Below, piece by piece: positions 27,104 through 34,618 of a DNA stretch of 64,000 nucleotides (the first letter of the stretch is position 1; each line of letters starts with the position of its first letter). The stretch is from Vibrio porteresiae DSM 19223. GTDB lineage: Bacteria; Pseudomonadota; Gammaproteobacteria; Enterobacterales; Vibrionaceae. A model generated the notes under the pieces. The model made no database searches, was not told the DNA's origin, and saw nothing but the letters and a program-made list of their open reading frames with translations. Made by a program: the position numbers and the translations under genes. The stretch lies in contig NZ_AP024895.1 in the NCBI RefSeq assembly GCF_024347055.1, positions 1,488,001 through 1,552,000 on the forward strand, given 5' to 3'.

Positions 27104-27136
27104 AAAACAGCTGTAGTTTACTACGGCTGTTTTTAT
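27104..27136 (+). terminator. Hairpin/terminator between carboxynorspermidine synthase and nspC
   Basis: A 10-pair stem with one G.U pair (ACAGCTGTAG at 27107-27116 with 27121-27130), loop TTTA, then a T-run. A small CACC/GGTG hairpin lies just before it (27086-27096). It would reduce read-through into nspC. Confidence 0.8.
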
Positions 27137-27181
27137 CTTGGACTTTGACTATCGGGCAATAGTTCGATTGCGAGATACAAC

Positions 27182-28315
27182 ATGCAAAAAAGTGATTTAA
27201 AGACACCGTATTTTATGATCGACGAAGCTAAGTTAATTCGTAACTTAGAAACGGCGAAGCGTCTTAAAGAGTTGTCTGGTGTTAAATTGGTTTTAGCACT
27301 GAAATGTTTTTCAACTTGGGGTGTCTTTGACATCATCAAGCCATATTTAGACGGAACAACCAGTTCTGGTCCATACGAAGTTAAACTCGGATACGAAACC
27401 TTTGGCGGTGAAACACACGCTTACAGCGTGGGTTACAGTGAAGATGACGTTAAAGAAGTGGCAGATATCTGCGACAAAATGATCTTTAACTCTCAATCAC
27501 AATTGAAAGCGTATCGTCATCTGGTCGAAGGCAAAGCGTCTATTGGTCTACGTCTAAACCCAGGTGTGAGTTATGCAGGACAAGATTTAGCCAATCCTGC
27601 TCGCCAGTTTTCTCGTCTTGGCGTCCAAGCTGACCATATCGATCCAGAAGTGATGGCATCGGTCGATGGTGTCATGTTCCACATGAACTGTGAAAACAAA
27701 GATGTGGATGCATTCATCACGCTACTTGACTCTCTTTCAGAGCGTTTCGGTCAATACCTCGATACGATGGACTGGGTGAGTCTAGGCGGTGGGGTATTCT
27801 TCACTTGGCCTGGCTACGACGTCGAAAAGTTAGCGGCCGCTTTAAAAGCATTTTCTGAACGTCATGGTGTCCAACTTTACCTTGAGCCTGGCGAAGCGGT
27901 GATTACCAAAACGACTGATCTTGTGGTCACTGTGGTTGATGTTGTTGAAAACGGTATGAAAACCGCGATTGTCGATTCAGCGACAGAAGCGCATCGCTTA
28001 GATACCTTGATATACAAAGAGCCGGCTTCGATTCTTGAAGCCTCTGATAACGGTGCACACGAATATGTGATTGGTTCATGTTCATGTCTTGCTGGCGACC
28101 AATTCTGTGTTGCGCGTTTTGATGAGCCGCTAGAAGTAGGGCAGCGTCTGCACATTCTTGATAGTGCAGGTTATACCATGGTGAAACTTAACTGGTTTAA
28201 TGGCTTACGTATGCCAACGGTGTACTGTGAACGCACTAATGGTGAAATCCAAAAAATCAACGAATTTGGTTTTGATGATTTTAAACGCACCTTATCCTTG
28301 TGGTCGATCAACTGA
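27182..28315 (+). CDS. nspC: Carboxynorspermidine decarboxylase
   Basis: This 377-aa PLP enzyme of the alanine racemase/ornithine decarboxylase beta-alpha barrel fold converts carboxynorspermidine to norspermidine (and carboxyspermidine to spermidine). The N-terminal LKTPYFMIDEAKL strand is typical. The PLP lysine is K41 in LALKCFSTWG, and the active-site cysteine region GSCSCLAGDQFC lies near 298-309. In V. cholerae the product affects biofilm formation through norspermidine signalling. It is last in the cluster, separated from the synthase gene by a terminator-like hairpin, so it may also have its own promoter. Confidence 0.95.
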   Translation: MQKSDLKTPYFMIDEAKLIRNLETAKRLKELSGVKLVLALKCFSTWGVFDIIKPYLDGTTSSGPYEVKLGYETFGGETHAYSVGYSEDDVKEVADICDKMIFNSQSQLKAYRHLVEGKASIGLRLNPGVSYAGQDLANPARQFSRLGVQADHIDPEVMASVDGVMFHMNCENKDVDAFITLLDSLSERFGQYLDTMDWVSLGGGVFFTWPGYDVEKLAAALKAFSERHGVQLYLEPGEAVITKTTDLVVTVVDVVENGMKTAIVDSATEAHRLDTLIYKEPASILEASDNGAHEYVIGSCSCLAGDQFCVARFDEPLEVGQRLHILDSAGYTMVKLNWFNGLRMPTVYCERTNGEIQKINEFGFDDFKRTLSLWSIN

Positions 28316-28369
28316 TGATTGATGTAGAGCGTTGAATGCTTTCGCATTGATGTTCTGCCGTCAACAGAT

Positions 28370-28397
28370 AAGCCCGTCTCAATGAGACGGGCTTTTT
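28370..28397 (+). terminator. Rho-independent terminator after nspC
   Basis: An 11-bp perfect GC-rich stem (AAGCCCGTCTC at 28370-28380 with 28384-28394), loop AAT, then T's. It lies 54 bases past the nspC stop and before the convergent chemoreceptor gene. Confidence 0.93.
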
Positions 28398-28458
28398 CAT
28401 GACTTTTTAACGGCGAGAGTTTTACCGCAGTAACGCGACGCCGATATTGAATACAACT

Positions 28459-30066
28459 TTATAAAACAAAGCGTTTCAGTTCACCATCAAGCCTGCGAGA
28501 AAGTTCGGCGAGCTTTTCACTCTCTTCTGCGAGGTAGTTAGCCGCTTGAGACATTTCCGTTGCTGACTCATTAATTCCCGATACGTTTTTGTTCATGTCT
28601 TCTGCTACGACACTTTGCTGCTCTGCTGCGGTGGCGATTTGGGTCGCGTTGTCGCTCACTTTACGAATGTGGCTAACGATCAATGAGAGGTCGCTACCCG
28701 CGTTTTCTGCCCGTGCCACACTGTCATAGGCCAGTTTTTGGCTGGTCTCCATCGATGTGGCAGAGGTCATCGCTAATTGCTGTAAGCGGTTGATGGTGGT
28801 TTGAATTTCGTCGGTTGAGTGATGGGTACGGCTGGCAAGATTACGCACTTCTTCGGCAACCACAGCGAAACCGCGTCCTTGTTCACCCGCGCGAGCGGCT
28901 TCAATCGCAGCGTTTAACGCGAGTAAGTTTGTCTGTTCCGAAATGCCACTGATGACCGCAGTCACTTCACTGATTTCCATTACGCCTTCTTTCAGTTTGG
29001 TTACTTGGTCGTTGGCGGTTTCAAGTTCATCGGTCAGAGCCTTAATACTGTCGACGCTGGCATGAACATCTTTGTCACCCAAATTCGCTTCGGTGCTGGC
29101 TTCTTGCGTATCTTTAGCGGTGTCTTCGGCATGTCGAGCCACTTCTGCCACGGTGGCACTCATTTCGTTCATGGCGGTAGCGAGGTTATTTAACTGACCT
29201 TGCTGACTGATAACGGCCTGGCTGGTCTCTTCTGCAGTAGAGGCGATACGAATAGCCGCTTCAGCAACCGCGTTAGCCGAGGTGACAGACTGAATGAGTG
29301 CTTCGTGCACCGCCCCAATACTTTCATTAACTCGTTTGCCTAAAATACCAATTTCATCTTTGCCATCGTAATCCACGCGTGCTGTTAGGTCGCCTTTAGC
29401 AATTTTGTGCATGGTTTGCACGATTTTATCGAGTGGCTGCAAAATAGAATTACGTACGATAACACCAAGAATGATCATCACCACAACGACAATAGCGGCT
29501 GCGATACCCATCGAAATAAATTGTTGATGAACGGCGGTTTCGATGTCATCGATGAGCATGCCAGATCCAACGACCCATCCCCAAGGAGCAAAACCTTGGA
29601 CAAAAGAAAGCTTCTCTGCACTCGCCCCTGTGCTGAGTTTCCATTCGTATTCAATTTTCCCACTGTTGCCACCTTTAGCAACATTCACTGCACGCAGCCA
29701 AACGTTATCGGGTTCTGGATTATCACCCCCCATGATTTTGCCTACGAGATCGGGTTGAACAGGGTGAACGATTGAGCGACGGCTTTCATCGATAACAAAT
29801 ACATAGTTACCGTTATCGTAACGTTGATTGTTAATCAATTCTTTAGCGAGAGTCTGAGCTTGTTCCTTAGGGTAGATAGAGTTGAGGTGCGATATTTGTG
29901 AAAGAGTGCTTTGCACAACAGCTTTAAGCCGAGCTTCTCGTTCAAATTTCAGATTATTCTCTAGGGCATTTGCTGCGATAAGCAACATACAAATAAACCC
30001 TAATACGCAAGCAACTAAAATTAGGGTGAACTTGTGTCCAACTTTAATATTCTTGAGATGAAACAT
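28459..30066 (-). CDS. Methyl-accepting chemotaxis protein, single-Cache (sCache_2) sensor
   Basis: This 535-aa transmembrane chemoreceptor has TM1 (about 12-32), a periplasmic sensor of about 150 residues and TM2 (about 186-208). The sensor has the GNYVFVIDESRRSIVHPVQP and GFAPWGWVVGSGMLIDDIE segments typical of sCache_2 domains that bind small organic acids. HAMP and the signalling domain follow, with hairpin tip EQTNLLALNAAIEAARAGEQ. The frame begins at a GTG four codons earlier, but that lies inside the AGGTGG ribosome site, so I use ATG at 30066. It has no C-terminal CheR-binding pentapeptide. Ligand unknown. Confidence 0.9.
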   Translation of the reverse strand: MFHLKNIKVGHKFTLILVACVLGFICMLLIAANALENNLKFEREARLKAVVQSTLSQISHLNSIYPKEQAQTLAKELINNQRYDNGNYVFVIDESRRSIVHPVQPDLVGKIMGGDNPEPDNVWLRAVNVAKGGNSGKIEYEWKLSTGASAEKLSFVQGFAPWGWVVGSGMLIDDIETAVHQQFISMGIAAAIVVVVMIILGVIVRNSILQPLDKIVQTMHKIAKGDLTARVDYDGKDEIGILGKRVNESIGAVHEALIQSVTSANAVAEAAIRIASTAEETSQAVISQQGQLNNLATAMNEMSATVAEVARHAEDTAKDTQEASTEANLGDKDVHASVDSIKALTDELETANDQVTKLKEGVMEISEVTAVISGISEQTNLLALNAAIEAARAGEQGRGFAVVAEEVRNLASRTHHSTDEIQTTINRLQQLAMTSATSMETSQKLAYDSVARAENAGSDLSLIVSHIRKVSDNATQIATAAEQQSVVAEDMNKNVSGINESATEMSQAANYLAEESEKLAELSRRLDGELKRFVL

Positions 30067-30180
30067 TACGATTACCACCTAGCTATGTTACACGCACTGA
30101 TGTGCGTTTAGGTTGTTGGTTATGTTTTGGGGAGTTTTATTATGAAACGTTATGAGCACTCAATAAGTTCCATAACAAAG

Positions 30181-30212
30181 CGTGGTAGAAAAATGTGATT
30201 TTTCTACCCACG
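30181..30212. other. AT-rich hairpin between gcvR-like gene and chemoreceptor gene
   Basis: CGTGGTAGAAAAA pairs with TTTTTCTACCCACG around loop TGTGA. It sits in the 245-base gap and may be a second terminator for the ACT protein gene or part of the chemoreceptor leader. Confidence 0.45.
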
Positions 30213-30259
30213 ACGGAGTAGATTGTTAACTAGTTCAAGATTTTTTTTGCGGTGAGTAA

Positions 30260-30288
30260 TAAAAAGGAGATAGTTAAGACTATCTCCT
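30260..30288 (-). terminator. Rho-independent terminator of the gcvR-like gene
   Basis: On the minus strand a 9-bp stem AGGAGATAG/CTATCTCCT (30265-30273 and 30280-30288) runs into TTTTTATT, 23 bases past the stop. Confidence 0.85.
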
Positions 30289-30311
30289 AAATAACGCAGT
30301 TATTGAAAAGG

Positions 30312-30827
30312 TTACTTCGAAGTAATCATGACGCGAGTATCTTCAGAGAGCGATTCTAGCTCTTTAGCAAGATCGTCTATCTGACGTTCTGCGGGTAATC
30401 GTAGTGCAATGTTAGCAGTAAAAATACTGGCCTGAACACCACCATCATTGGCAATAAAGACACGATTACAGTCCATATCCAATAGGGTAATACCTTGTGA
30501 ATCAAGTAAATGGGTAATGTCATTGACAATACCCGTGCGATCGTTTGCGTCCAAGCGCAGTTTAAACACCGCTTGTTCATCATGAGGAAGCACATCACTG
30601 TCGACGATACTGACCGTCAACTCTGGGTAAGACATAAAAGCATCTTTGACGATGTCGGCGCGATCAATCGGAACTTCCACCTTAATGATCGCTGCAATTT
30701 GTTGGTCAATAAAGTTCACTTTGCTTATTAGCCACTTGCCTTCGTTCTCATTGGTAATCGCCGCCAAGTTTTTCAGGGTGCTCGGTGATGTTTTACCAAT
30801 AAAGCTGACCACAAAATTTTGAATCAT
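30312..30827 (-). CDS. gcvR: Glycine cleavage system regulator-like double ACT-domain protein (GcvR family)
   Basis: This 171-aa protein has two ACT domains: about 5-75 (FVVSFIGKTSPSTLKNLAAI) and about 90-170 (FKLRLDANDRTGIVNDITHLLDSQGITLLDMD). The layout and length match GcvR, which senses glycine and antagonises GcvA at the gcv promoter in E. coli. There is no DNA-binding domain, consistent with action by protein contact. It is monocistronic with its own terminator, next to a divergent region of 433 bases. GcvR function is a family-based call; no gcv genes are nearby. Confidence 0.8.
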   Translation of the reverse strand: MIQNFVVSFIGKTSPSTLKNLAAITNENEGKWLISKVNFIDQQIAAIIKVEVPIDRADIVKDAFMSYPELTVSIVDSDVLPHDEQAVFKLRLDANDRTGIVNDITHLLDSQGITLLDMDCNRVFIANDGGVQASIFTANIALRLPAERQIDDLAKELESLSEDTRVMITSK

Positions 30828-31260
30828 AATAACTCTCCAAACGTCGGTTGGGCTTTGATACGCGATTCACTCCACGATGGTAAACCGTATCGAATGTGCT
30901 TGAGAAGATCCCTTGCTAGCCGCTCGAGGTGAATTGGGTTTATCTAGTGTATATCTTGGTGAAAATGAGGCTTTGACCCTCTTCAAAGATCCCAAAGTTG
31001 CTACTAATACTCCTATTAAGAGGTAGAGCTAACATTTTGAACTAACAGGGATCTGGGGTAAGAATAGTGGTATGTCTTGCGCCAATTCTGAGTAAAATAG
31101 CAGGTGGTCGATGGTGTTCTTTATGTAAATGTTATCTAAGCCAAATTGACGTTATCACTCCAGTCTGGCTTTAATCATCAATGACAAGTACAGTAGAGAA
31201 TCTACTCTTATAAGAGCCGCTAATGTACGAGCGGTCGTAAGAACAATAAGGTGAAAGTAT
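30828..31260. other. Divergent intergenic region, gcvR-like / CinA-like
   Basis: These 433 bases must carry two promoters. A perfect 12-base palindrome CTCTTATAAGAG (31205-31216) is directly followed by a CCGCT/AGCGG hairpin (31217-31234), about 30 bases before the CinA-like start. I see no gene. Confidence 0.45.
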
Positions 31261-32502
31261 ATGCTTAAAATAGCGATGTTGAGTACCGGGGAAGAAGTTC
31301 TGCATGGGGACATCGTCGATACGAATGCTGCGTGGTTAGGTCGCGAATGTTTTCAACATGGCTTTGCTTTAGCTAAACGTTCAACGGTAGGAGATAGCCA
31401 AGCGGCGATTACCGAAGAACTGATGATGCTCAGCTTTAACTATGATGTCGTGATAGTCAATGGCGGCCTAGGCCCGACAAGTGACGATCTCAGCTCTGCG
31501 GCTGCAGCAGAAGCTGCAGATCAGCCATTGGTTCTCTTTCCTGAATGGGTAAAAGTGATGGAAGGCTTTTTTGCTGCGCGCAATAAAGCGATGCCTCAAA
31601 GCAATCTCAAACAAGCGATGTTGCCAGAGCAAGCCACCATAGTGGATAACCCCATTGGTACTGCATGTGGGTTTAAGTTGCAGATCAATGATTGTTGGTT
31701 CTATTTTACCCCTGGAGTACCCAGCGAATTTAAGCGCATGGTCAGTGAGCAGATATTGCCTGATCTGGCAGTGATGTTCCCTGATGAGCCGCGCTTAGAG
31801 TGCAGCTATTTCTATACCTTTGGTTCGTCCGAATCTGGCCTGTCCGATATTTTGGATAAAATGCAATTGCCACAAGGTTACTCACTAGGCTATCGCTCTT
31901 ACTTGCCATTTATTGAAATTAAGCTGTTTGGTCCCGCGGGAGACGATGAGATTCGTTTGAAGCTAGGGCAGATGATTTATCGTCATATTGAACCCTTCTT
32001 GGTCAGTGTGGATGAACCAATGCGCGATCATCTGGGTCATCTTATGCAAGATAAGCAGCAAACCCTATCGATCGCAGAGCAAAGCAGTAAAGGGTGGCTT
32101 TCCTATTGGCTGCAAGGCAACAGTGATATCGAGAAACTCTGTGGGCACAGCTGGGTGTTAAGTCATAAAGTCGAAGCCGATTTGGGTATTAAAGATCCAT
32201 TGGCTGCGGCTTTTGCTCTGGCTGGCGCGACAAAAGAGAAATGCAGTACCGACTTGGCGCTGGTGACCGGTCCGCTACTTGATGGTGACCAATTTACGGT
32301 AGCGCTCTCAGCCCCAGAAGGAGAGTGGGGACAAATTTTCCGCTTTAGTCGCCGTTATCCTGCTGATGATCAGAAACAGGTGATCGGCACATTGGCTGCA
32401 GATATGTTGCGTCGCTATCTAGCGGGTAAGTCAGTATTCACACAATACAACGCCGCACTGAAAGTAAAAGAGCTTTATATCCCTTCGAGTGCACTCAAGT
32501 AA
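31261..32502 (+). CDS. CinA family nicotinamide mononucleotide deamidase-related protein (YfaY-like)
   Basis: This 413-aa protein has an N-terminal MoaB/MogA-like (MoCF) domain with STGEEVLHGDIVDTNAAWLG (8-27), GGLGPTSDD (about 68-76) and the PGVPSEFK loop (about 151-158). The C-terminal third corresponds to the CinA amidohydrolase domain but lacks the usual AESCTGG active-site motif; the matching place reads AEQSSKGW. It therefore resembles E. coli YfaY, whose deamidase half is inactive. Real CinA proteins hydrolyse ADP-ribose and deamidate NMN. Monocistronic, with an AAGGTGAAAG ribosome site. Confidence 0.85.
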   Translation: MLKIAMLSTGEEVLHGDIVDTNAAWLGRECFQHGFALAKRSTVGDSQAAITEELMMLSFNYDVVIVNGGLGPTSDDLSSAAAAEAADQPLVLFPEWVKVMEGFFAARNKAMPQSNLKQAMLPEQATIVDNPIGTACGFKLQINDCWFYFTPGVPSEFKRMVSEQILPDLAVMFPDEPRLECSYFYTFGSSESGLSDILDKMQLPQGYSLGYRSYLPFIEIKLFGPAGDDEIRLKLGQMIYRHIEPFLVSVDEPMRDHLGHLMQDKQQTLSIAEQSSKGWLSYWLQGNSDIEKLCGHSWVLSHKVEADLGIKDPLAAAFALAGATKEKCSTDLALVTGPLLDGDQFTVALSAPEGEWGQIFRFSRRYPADDQKQVIGTLAADMLRRYLAGKSVFTQYNAALKVKELYIPSSALK

Positions 32503-32513
32503 TTTCCTCTTTT

Positions 32514-32545
32514 GTGAGGATAGGGTTAATTTGACCTATCCTCAC
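32514..32545 (+). terminator. Stem-loop after the CinA-like gene
   Basis: An 11-bp perfect stem (GTGAGGATAGG at 32514-32524 with 32535-32545) and a 10-base AT-rich loop, 12 bases past the stop. No T-run follows, so termination is likely but not certain. Confidence 0.6.
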
Positions 32546-32769
32546 ACTGTCTATTACGTTCTTACACGCTCGTTTTTGCCATCAATTTAATGAATGGTAA
32601 GCTTATTCTCTATCCGTAATCTTAATCATTTTTTATGCTTAATCTGTCTAAGAACTAAGCGTATGATTTCGATGGAGAGCTTATTTTTTCGCCAAATTTG
32701 CGCTTTTTTTGCTGGTGTTTATCGGTACACTGAGTTGACCAATAAACAATAAGTCGGCAGGAGGCTGGT

Positions 32770-33024
32770 ATGTTTAACCAATCCAAATTGTTGGTCTGGT
32801 ATGAAGTAGCAAGTCAAAAAGTCGTTTTAGGTGAGGCAATTAGCAGCGGTGCTTACGATATAGCGTCTATGTGGCGGCACATCCCAACTGATTGGGAAGA
32901 GCAGGACCATCTTGGGTATCGTCTTTCATTGTTTGATGCAGACGGTCGAGAAATCGCGGCCAAGCCGATACCGGTCGCATTAGTGGATGAAATTTTATCC
33001 GGAATAAAACAAGCCAGAGCATAG
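32770..33024 (+). CDS. Small conserved hypothetical protein
   Basis: This 84-aa soluble protein has no signal or membrane segment. It starts MFNQSKLLVWYEV with a GGAGG ribosome site 6 bases before the ATG, and its stop lies inside the stem of a strong terminator, which supports a real gene. The content (WYEVASQKVVLGEAISSGAY, RLSLFDADGREIAAKP) suggests a small beta-rich fold. I do not recognise a family; it is likely a Vibrionaceae hypothetical. Confidence 0.72.
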   Translation: MFNQSKLLVWYEVASQKVVLGEAISSGAYDIASMWRHIPTDWEEQDHLGYRLSLFDADGREIAAKPIPVALVDEILSGIKQARA

Positions 33025-33036
33025 CTCTGGCTTTTT
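33013..33036 (+). terminator. Rho-independent terminator overlapping the stop of the 84-aa gene
   Basis: An 8-bp stem GCCAGAGC/GCTCTGGC (33013-33020 and 33024-33031), loop ATA, then TTTTTC. The stop codon TAG (33022-33024) lies in the loop. Confidence 0.88.
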
Positions 33037-33076
33037 CTTGGTGATTTGCTTAATAAGTCAAGCGCGAGAGAAGGGA

Positions 33077-33355
33077 CTAAGCGCGCTTGGCTTTCACCTG
33101 ATAACGAACATCTTTTAGCTCAACGGCGGTTTTTGCTTTGCAAATACAAGGCAATATTTCCCCCGGTTGAGTATAAGCCATGGCAAAACCAACGTAGTCC
33201 ACGGAGCCAGCAACTAGCTTGCAACGACAAGCACCACAGTGTCCATCGCGGCAGTTATACTCTGGAACAAGCCCTGCTTGCTCCATGCTTTCTAACAACG
33301 TATTTGAAGAATTAGACTCAATGGTAACGCTATCGTTGATTTTGACCCGTGCCAT
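33077..33355 (-). CDS. yfaE: Class I ribonucleotide reductase maintenance ferredoxin YfaE
   Basis: This 92-aa plant-type [2Fe-2S] ferredoxin supplies electrons to rebuild the diferric-tyrosyl radical cofactor of NrdB. Cluster ligands are visible in YNCRDGHCGACRC (C-x4-C-x2-C), with the fourth in LPCICKAK. Its ATG shares a base with the nrdB stop (TAATG), so it is translated with nrdB. The order nrdA-nrdB-yfaE equals that of E. coli. Length and position exclude a general housekeeping ferredoxin. Confidence 0.93.
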   Translation of the reverse strand: MARVKINDSVTIESNSSNTLLESMEQAGLVPEYNCRDGHCGACRCKLVAGSVDYVGFAMAYTQPGEILPCICKAKTAVELKDVRYQVKAKRA

Positions 33356-34488
33356 TACAGTTCGAAGCCCTCGAAATCATCGCTATTCACTTCAGTGTCG
33401 ATTTGACCAACCAAGTAAGAGCTGATTTCTGCTTCTTGAGGGGCAACTTGCACGTTGTCAGAAGATAACCATGCATTGATCCATGGAATTGGGTTAGTGT
33501 TGGCGCCAGGGTAAGCGGCATCCAAACCCACTGCTTGCATACGGATGTTGGTAATGTATTCAACGTATTGGCATAGAATGTCTTTATTCAAACCGATCAT
33601 TGAACCATCTTTAAACAGGTATTCAGCCCACTCTTTCTCTTGCTCTGCTGCTTCTTTAAACAGGTCAAAACACTCTTGTTTTGCTTCTTCAGCAATCTGA
33701 ATGAATGAGAAATCGTCCATACCGTTACGTAGCAGGTTAATCATGTGCTGAGTACCGGTAAGATGTAGAGCTTCATCACGCGCAATCAGCTTAATGATCT
33801 TCGCGTTACCTTCCATCAATTCACGTTCAGCAAATGCAAATGAACAGGCGAAACTGACATAGAAACGAATCGCTTCTAGGGCATTAACCGACATCAAGCA
33901 CAAGTAGAGCTGTTTCTTCAGCGCGCCAAGACTCACATGCACTTGTTCGCCGTTCAGATTGTGTTCGCCTTCACCAAAACGGTGGTAGTCGTTCGTTAGC
34001 TGAATCAGTTTATCGTAGAAATGAGAGATGTCTTTCGCACGTTTGATGATGTGGTCGTTTTCAACGATGTCGTCAAACACTAACGCTGGATCGTTAACGA
34101 TGTTACGAATGATGTGCGTGTATGAACGAGAGTGAATCGTCTCAGAGAATGACCAAGTTTCAATCCAAGTTTCCAATTCTGGTAGCGATACCAAAGGCAG
34201 TAGCGCGACGTTTGGACTGCGTCCTTGGATAGAATCCAACAGAGTTTGGTATTTCAAGTTAGAGATGAAAATGTGCTTTTCATGCTCAGGAAGCTTAGCG
34301 TAATCGATACGGTCAGCAGAAACGTCAACTTCTTCTGGACGCCAGAAGAAAGAGAGTTGCTTCTCGATAAGCTTTTCAAAGATTTCGTATTTCTGTTGGT
34401 CGTAGCGCGCTACGTTTACTGGCTGACCCAAGAACATTGGTTCTTTTAGTTGGTCATTTTTTGTTTGAGTAAAAGTACTGTAAGCCAT
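33355..34488 (-). CDS. nrdB: Ribonucleoside-diphosphate reductase class Ia beta subunit
   Basis: This 377-aa subunit holds the diiron site and tyrosyl radical used by NrdA to reduce ribonucleotides. The radical tyrosine is in SETIHSRSYTHII (residue 123 counting the initiator, E. coli Y122). The E and H of ETIHS and the EEAKQE helix are iron ligands or near them. The frame is open 12 codons further up (34524), but that ATG has no ribosome site and the protein beginning MAYSTFTQTKNDQLKEPMF matches E. coli NrdB from residue 1. It is transcribed with nrdA upstream and yfaE downstream. Confidence 0.96.
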   Translation of the reverse strand: MAYSTFTQTKNDQLKEPMFLGQPVNVARYDQQKYEIFEKLIEKQLSFFWRPEEVDVSADRIDYAKLPEHEKHIFISNLKYQTLLDSIQGRSPNVALLPLVSLPELETWIETWSFSETIHSRSYTHIIRNIVNDPALVFDDIVENDHIIKRAKDISHFYDKLIQLTNDYHRFGEGEHNLNGEQVHVSLGALKKQLYLCLMSVNALEAIRFYVSFACSFAFAERELMEGNAKIIKLIARDEALHLTGTQHMINLLRNGMDDFSFIQIAEEAKQECFDLFKEAAEQEKEWAEYLFKDGSMIGLNKDILCQYVEYITNIRMQAVGLDAAYPGANTNPIPWINAWLSSDNVQVAPQEAEISSYLVGQIDTEVNSDDFEGFEL

Positions 34489-34552
34489 GTCACTTTCATC
34501 CGTTTGGTTACTGCTGTTGAGCATGCAGCAACGTTCAAATTAATGAGGGTTT

Positions 34553-34600
34553 GCTCTGCAAAGGAGCTGCAATTCTAGCAGCTCCTTTGTCACTCAGAGC
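34553..34600 (-). promoter_or_regulatory. Intercistronic stem-loop between nrdA and nrdB
   Basis: A 12-bp perfect stem (CAAAGGAGCTGC at 34559-34570 with 34578-34589) is extended by an outer GCTCTG/CAGAGC pair, with a 5-base bulge on one side. No T-run follows, so it is not a simple terminator. It may set the nrdA:nrdB ratio through RNA stability or partial termination. Confidence 0.75.
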
Positions 34601-34618
34601 GAGATATCGTCAAATCGC

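Noticed and set aside
33046..33315. 89-aa plus-strand frame opposite yfaE
   Set aside because: It is antisense to the ferredoxin gene, whose cysteine motifs and coupling to nrdB are clear.
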